Assembly: GCA_963824085.1 (NCBI GenBank)
Contig: CAWGNT010000024.1
Location: forward strand, 186,001-250,000
Length of the DNA stretch: 64,000 bases
Source: JARRNE01 sp963824085
Lineage (GTDB): Bacteria > Pseudomonadota > Gammaproteobacteria > Chromatiales > Chromatiaceae
Direction: 5' to 3'
Shown here: positions 62,360-64,000 of the stretch, piece after piece
Layout of the letters: the number at the start of each line of letters is the position of its first letter
Numbering within the stretch: position 1 is the stretch's first letter
Program-made: the position numbers and the translations under genes
Notes under the pieces: model-generated
The model's input: only the letters and a program-made list of their open reading frames with translations
What the model was told of the DNA's origin: nothing
Databases searched by the model: none

Positions 62360-62674
62360 TTACTCGGCAACCTCGCCGATGCGTCGCCGCACGGCCACTA
62401 CCTTGCTTGTCAAGCGCCCCGTGGAGCCCTTGCGGCTGTCGATCCGGACCGTCGCGTAGATACGTTCGCAGCCCATCGTGGCGAGGCGGTTGTGCGCCTG
62501 CGAGATCAGCTCCAAGGCGTCTTCGAGCCGCTCTGCCTCCACTGTAGTTCCCATCGCGGAGAGTCGATACGGGAGACCGCTGTCCCGGATCAGCTGTATC
62601 ACGGGAGCCACGAATGCGCTCACACTGGGGCCCTGATCCAACGGAAAGAGACTGAGATCGACGAGGACGGACAT
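62360..62674 (-). CDS. MTH1187/YqgV-family thiamine-binding protein
   Basis: A 104-residue protein matching the DUF77/MTH1187 family: VDLSLFPLDQGPSVSAFVAP, the conserved YRLSAMGTTVE and ATVRIDSRKGSTGRLTSKV. The ferredoxin-like fold forms tetramers that bind thiamine-type ligands. It lies 85 bases before the phosphoesterase gene on the same strand and may be co-transcribed with it. Confidence 0.85.
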   Translation of the reverse strand: MSVLVDLSLFPLDQGPSVSAFVAPVIQLIRDSGLPYRLSAMGTTVEAERLEDALELISQAHNRLATMGCERIYATVRIDSRKGSTGRLTSKVVAVRRRIGEVAE

Positions 62675-62798
62675 CTGCTGTACCTCCCGAGGGGGAATGG
62701 GTCATCATAGGGTCTCGAAACCGCCAATTCGAACGACACTATCAGCTGACTGCCGCCGTTGCGCCAGCCTGGTCGAAGGATAGAATCGAAAGTTGCGC

Positions 62799-63263
62799 AT
62801 GATTGAAGAACAAGATGCCGCGGATCCCGACTGGGACAGCCCGCTGCACATCAAGCTCACCCCCGGCCTGCTCATCCATGCCCTCATGGCCACCGCCTCG
62901 ACGGTTCACACCGGCTGGGCGAGCTGCATCGACGATAAGCTGGTGATGTCAGATCTGGTCTCGATGGATGACGCGGCCGGTCATTACGTCCGGCTTGCCG
63001 AGCAAGAATTCTACGAGGACGAAGATCCGGCAAACGTTTGGCACGACTGGACGGTTGAAATCCGCATCGGTAGCGTTCTGACCACCGGACACTGGCAGAT
63101 ACAGACGACGGCACCGGCGATGGAATGGGATTGGAATGCTCGTGAGGCGGAGAATGCGTTCGAGCATGCCTGTGTGCTCATCGGCCGTCGCGTCCGCCGC
63201 GGACTGGCGGTGGAGGAGCCTGCACCCGCAGAGCAACCGCCGCCGCGGTCGAGGCGCCACTGA
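62799..63263 (+). CDS. Hypothetical protein
   Basis: A 154-residue soluble protein I do not recognise. It has an acidic first half (DDAAGHYVRLAEQEFYEDED), a Trp-rich middle (VWHDWTVEIR, GHWQIQTTAPAMEWDWNARE) and a Pro/Arg-rich tail. A TTG at 62793 would add two residues. It is 57 bases upstream of the DUF6489 gene on the same strand. Confidence 0.6.
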   Translation: MIEEQDAADPDWDSPLHIKLTPGLLIHALMATASTVHTGWASCIDDKLVMSDLVSMDDAAGHYVRLAEQEFYEDEDPANVWHDWTVEIRIGSVLTTGHWQIQTTAPAMEWDWNAREAENAFEHACVLIGRRVRRGLAVEEPAPAEQPPPRSRRH

Positions 63264-63320
63264 CCTGCTCTGTTTCCGTGCTTGCCCCTGTATTAGACGT
63301 CAAGCCCTGGGAGGCCAGCC

Positions 63321-63572
63321 ATGAATGTAAAGATCGATATCGATATCAGCCCCGAAGAGGTGCGGAGGCTCGTTGGCCTCCCCGACGTCGAGGCGTTTCA
63401 GCGCCAGCTCATGGAGGATATCCGCGCCCGTATGGCCTCGGGAGCCGAAGGCTACGACCCATTGAAGCTCTTCCAGCCGTATCTCTCCAGCACCATGGCG
63501 TCGTGGGACATGTTCCGCAACATGATGTCCGCGGCCGCGGAGGGGGGCAGCGGCAAAGACCCGAAGAAGTGA
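63321..63572 (+). CDS. DUF6489-family small protein
   Basis: An 83-residue protein with the pattern MNVKIDIDISPEEVRRLVGL, LPDVEAFQRQLMEDI and a late helical WDMFRNMMSAAAEG. I recall this as DUF6489, a proteobacterial family of unknown function, related in layout to phasin-like small helical proteins. GGGAGG precedes the ATG. Confidence 0.65.
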   Translation: MNVKIDIDISPEEVRRLVGLPDVEAFQRQLMEDIRARMASGAEGYDPLKLFQPYLSSTMASWDMFRNMMSAAAEGGSGKDPKK

Positions 63573-63659
63573 TCGACTGACGGCGATGCCTCCGCCCGCA
63601 GTGGTGTCCACTGGCCGGATGCTGGGTGAGCTCGCGTTCGGGGGCGGATCATCGCACTC

Positions 63660-63735
63660 GGACGCGCACCGCACGCCCGTAGCCTCTGGCCCAGAAGCGG
63701 AAAAGCCGGGTGAGCTCGGTATATGATTTGGGCAT
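63660..63735 (-). repeat. Dispersed repeat family 1, outer-end fragment
   Basis: Reverse of the outer flank of the 19.4 kb copy: CCCGTAGCCTCTGGCCCAGA, AGCGGAAAAGCCGGGTGAGC and TCGGTATATG. It lies 30 bases upstream of the last gene. Confidence 0.6.
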
Positions 63736-63765
63736 GAGGAATCGCCGGTAGCGGGGGAGTGGGCG

Positions 63766-64000
63766 ATGGCTGCGAAGTTGCTGATCCTTGGTTGTAAGAC
63801 GCTGCGGGAAGGGGTGGTGGTGTCGGCGATCTTCCTGGTTGGAGCCGTCTTGCTGTTCCTTGCCGCGCAGCACGTTGTGCCAGACAGCTTCCACCTGCAG
63901 CAGCTAGTCCTGTTTTTTGCCCTCATTCTGATCATCCTTGCCCCGGTCGTCCTGATATCCACCTTCCTCCTTTCCGTTCTGCCTGGGGCGAGAGAAAAGC
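63766..64000 (+). CDS. Membrane protein, partial at the window edge
   Basis: The first 78 codons of a gene that runs past the window. It begins MAAKLLILGCKTLREG and has two hydrophobic helices (VVVSAIFLVGAVLLFLAA and LVLFFALILIILAPVVLIST) joined by a short loop. GGGGGAGT lies seven bases before the ATG. No family recognised. Confidence 0.65.
   Translation, partial: MAAKLLILGCKTLREGVVVSAIFLVGAVLLFLAAQHVVPDSFHLQQLVLFFALILIILAPVVLISTFLLSVLPGAREK

Overview
The window is a G+C-rich chromosomal segment that looks gammaproteobacterial. It starts with a gene I recognise, from memory of the family, as dsrS, the last gene of the dsr sulfur-oxidation cluster. It also carries a TauE/SafE exporter with its TIGR02186 partner, and gammaproteobacterial-style housekeeping genes (pepN, hslR, hslO, a class A PBP, a PatZ-like acetyltransferase). 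A sulfur-oxidising member of or near the Chromatiales is the best guess; no rRNA or tRNA is present to settle it.

Layout. 0-4.3 kb: dsrS, a ClC chloride transporter and a hotdog-fold protein. 4.5-8.2 kb, minus strand: a TudS-related protein, then a vgrG-DUF6931-PAAR spike module. 9-25 kb, plus strand: a type VI secretion (T6SS) locus with a fused TssB-TssC-like sheath paralogue, tssA, tssB, tssC, hcp, tagJ, tssE, tssF, tssG, clpV, a peptidoglycan-binding/zinc-peptidase protein that may be an effector, and a second hcp behind a sigma-54-type promoter. 25-38 kb: a signalling and envelope block with a TIR-FHA protein, two transmembrane Ser/Thr kinases, two SUMF1-fold proteins without formylglycine-enzyme cysteines, an SH3/DUF4399 protein, an O-antigen-ligase-like protein, a beta-barrel, a Sel1/coiled-coil lipoprotein and a lipoprotein hydrolase. 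38.8-41.4 kb, minus strand: a type IV pilus minor-pilin operon in which pilV is fused in frame to the 3' end of pilY1, with pilW, pilX and most of pilY1 missing. 41.7-64 kb: mostly core genes, including an acyl-CoA synthetase split by one frameshift, an ACP, a cyclopropane synthase and Hsp33 in one apparent operon.

How the genes work together. The T6SS genes supply the tube (Hcp), sheath (TssBC), baseplate parts (TssE, F, G), spike (VgrG/PAAR) and disassembly motor (ClpV). No tssK and no membrane-complex genes tssJ, tssL or tssM are in the window, so these must lie elsewhere or the system is incomplete. The kinase, FHA and SUMF1 genes resemble a threonine-phosphorylation control pathway, with periplasmic TPR-like and SUMF1 domains where other systems use separate sensor proteins; this is inference. 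The T6SS locus is cut into short units by two families of dispersed palindromic repeats, some of which abut start codons.

The observations I rate highest are the pilV::pilY1 fusion, the fused sheath paralogue, the kinase/FHA-TIR/SUMF1 block, the metallopeptidase candidate effector, DUF6931 as a possible spike adaptor, and the dispersed repeats.
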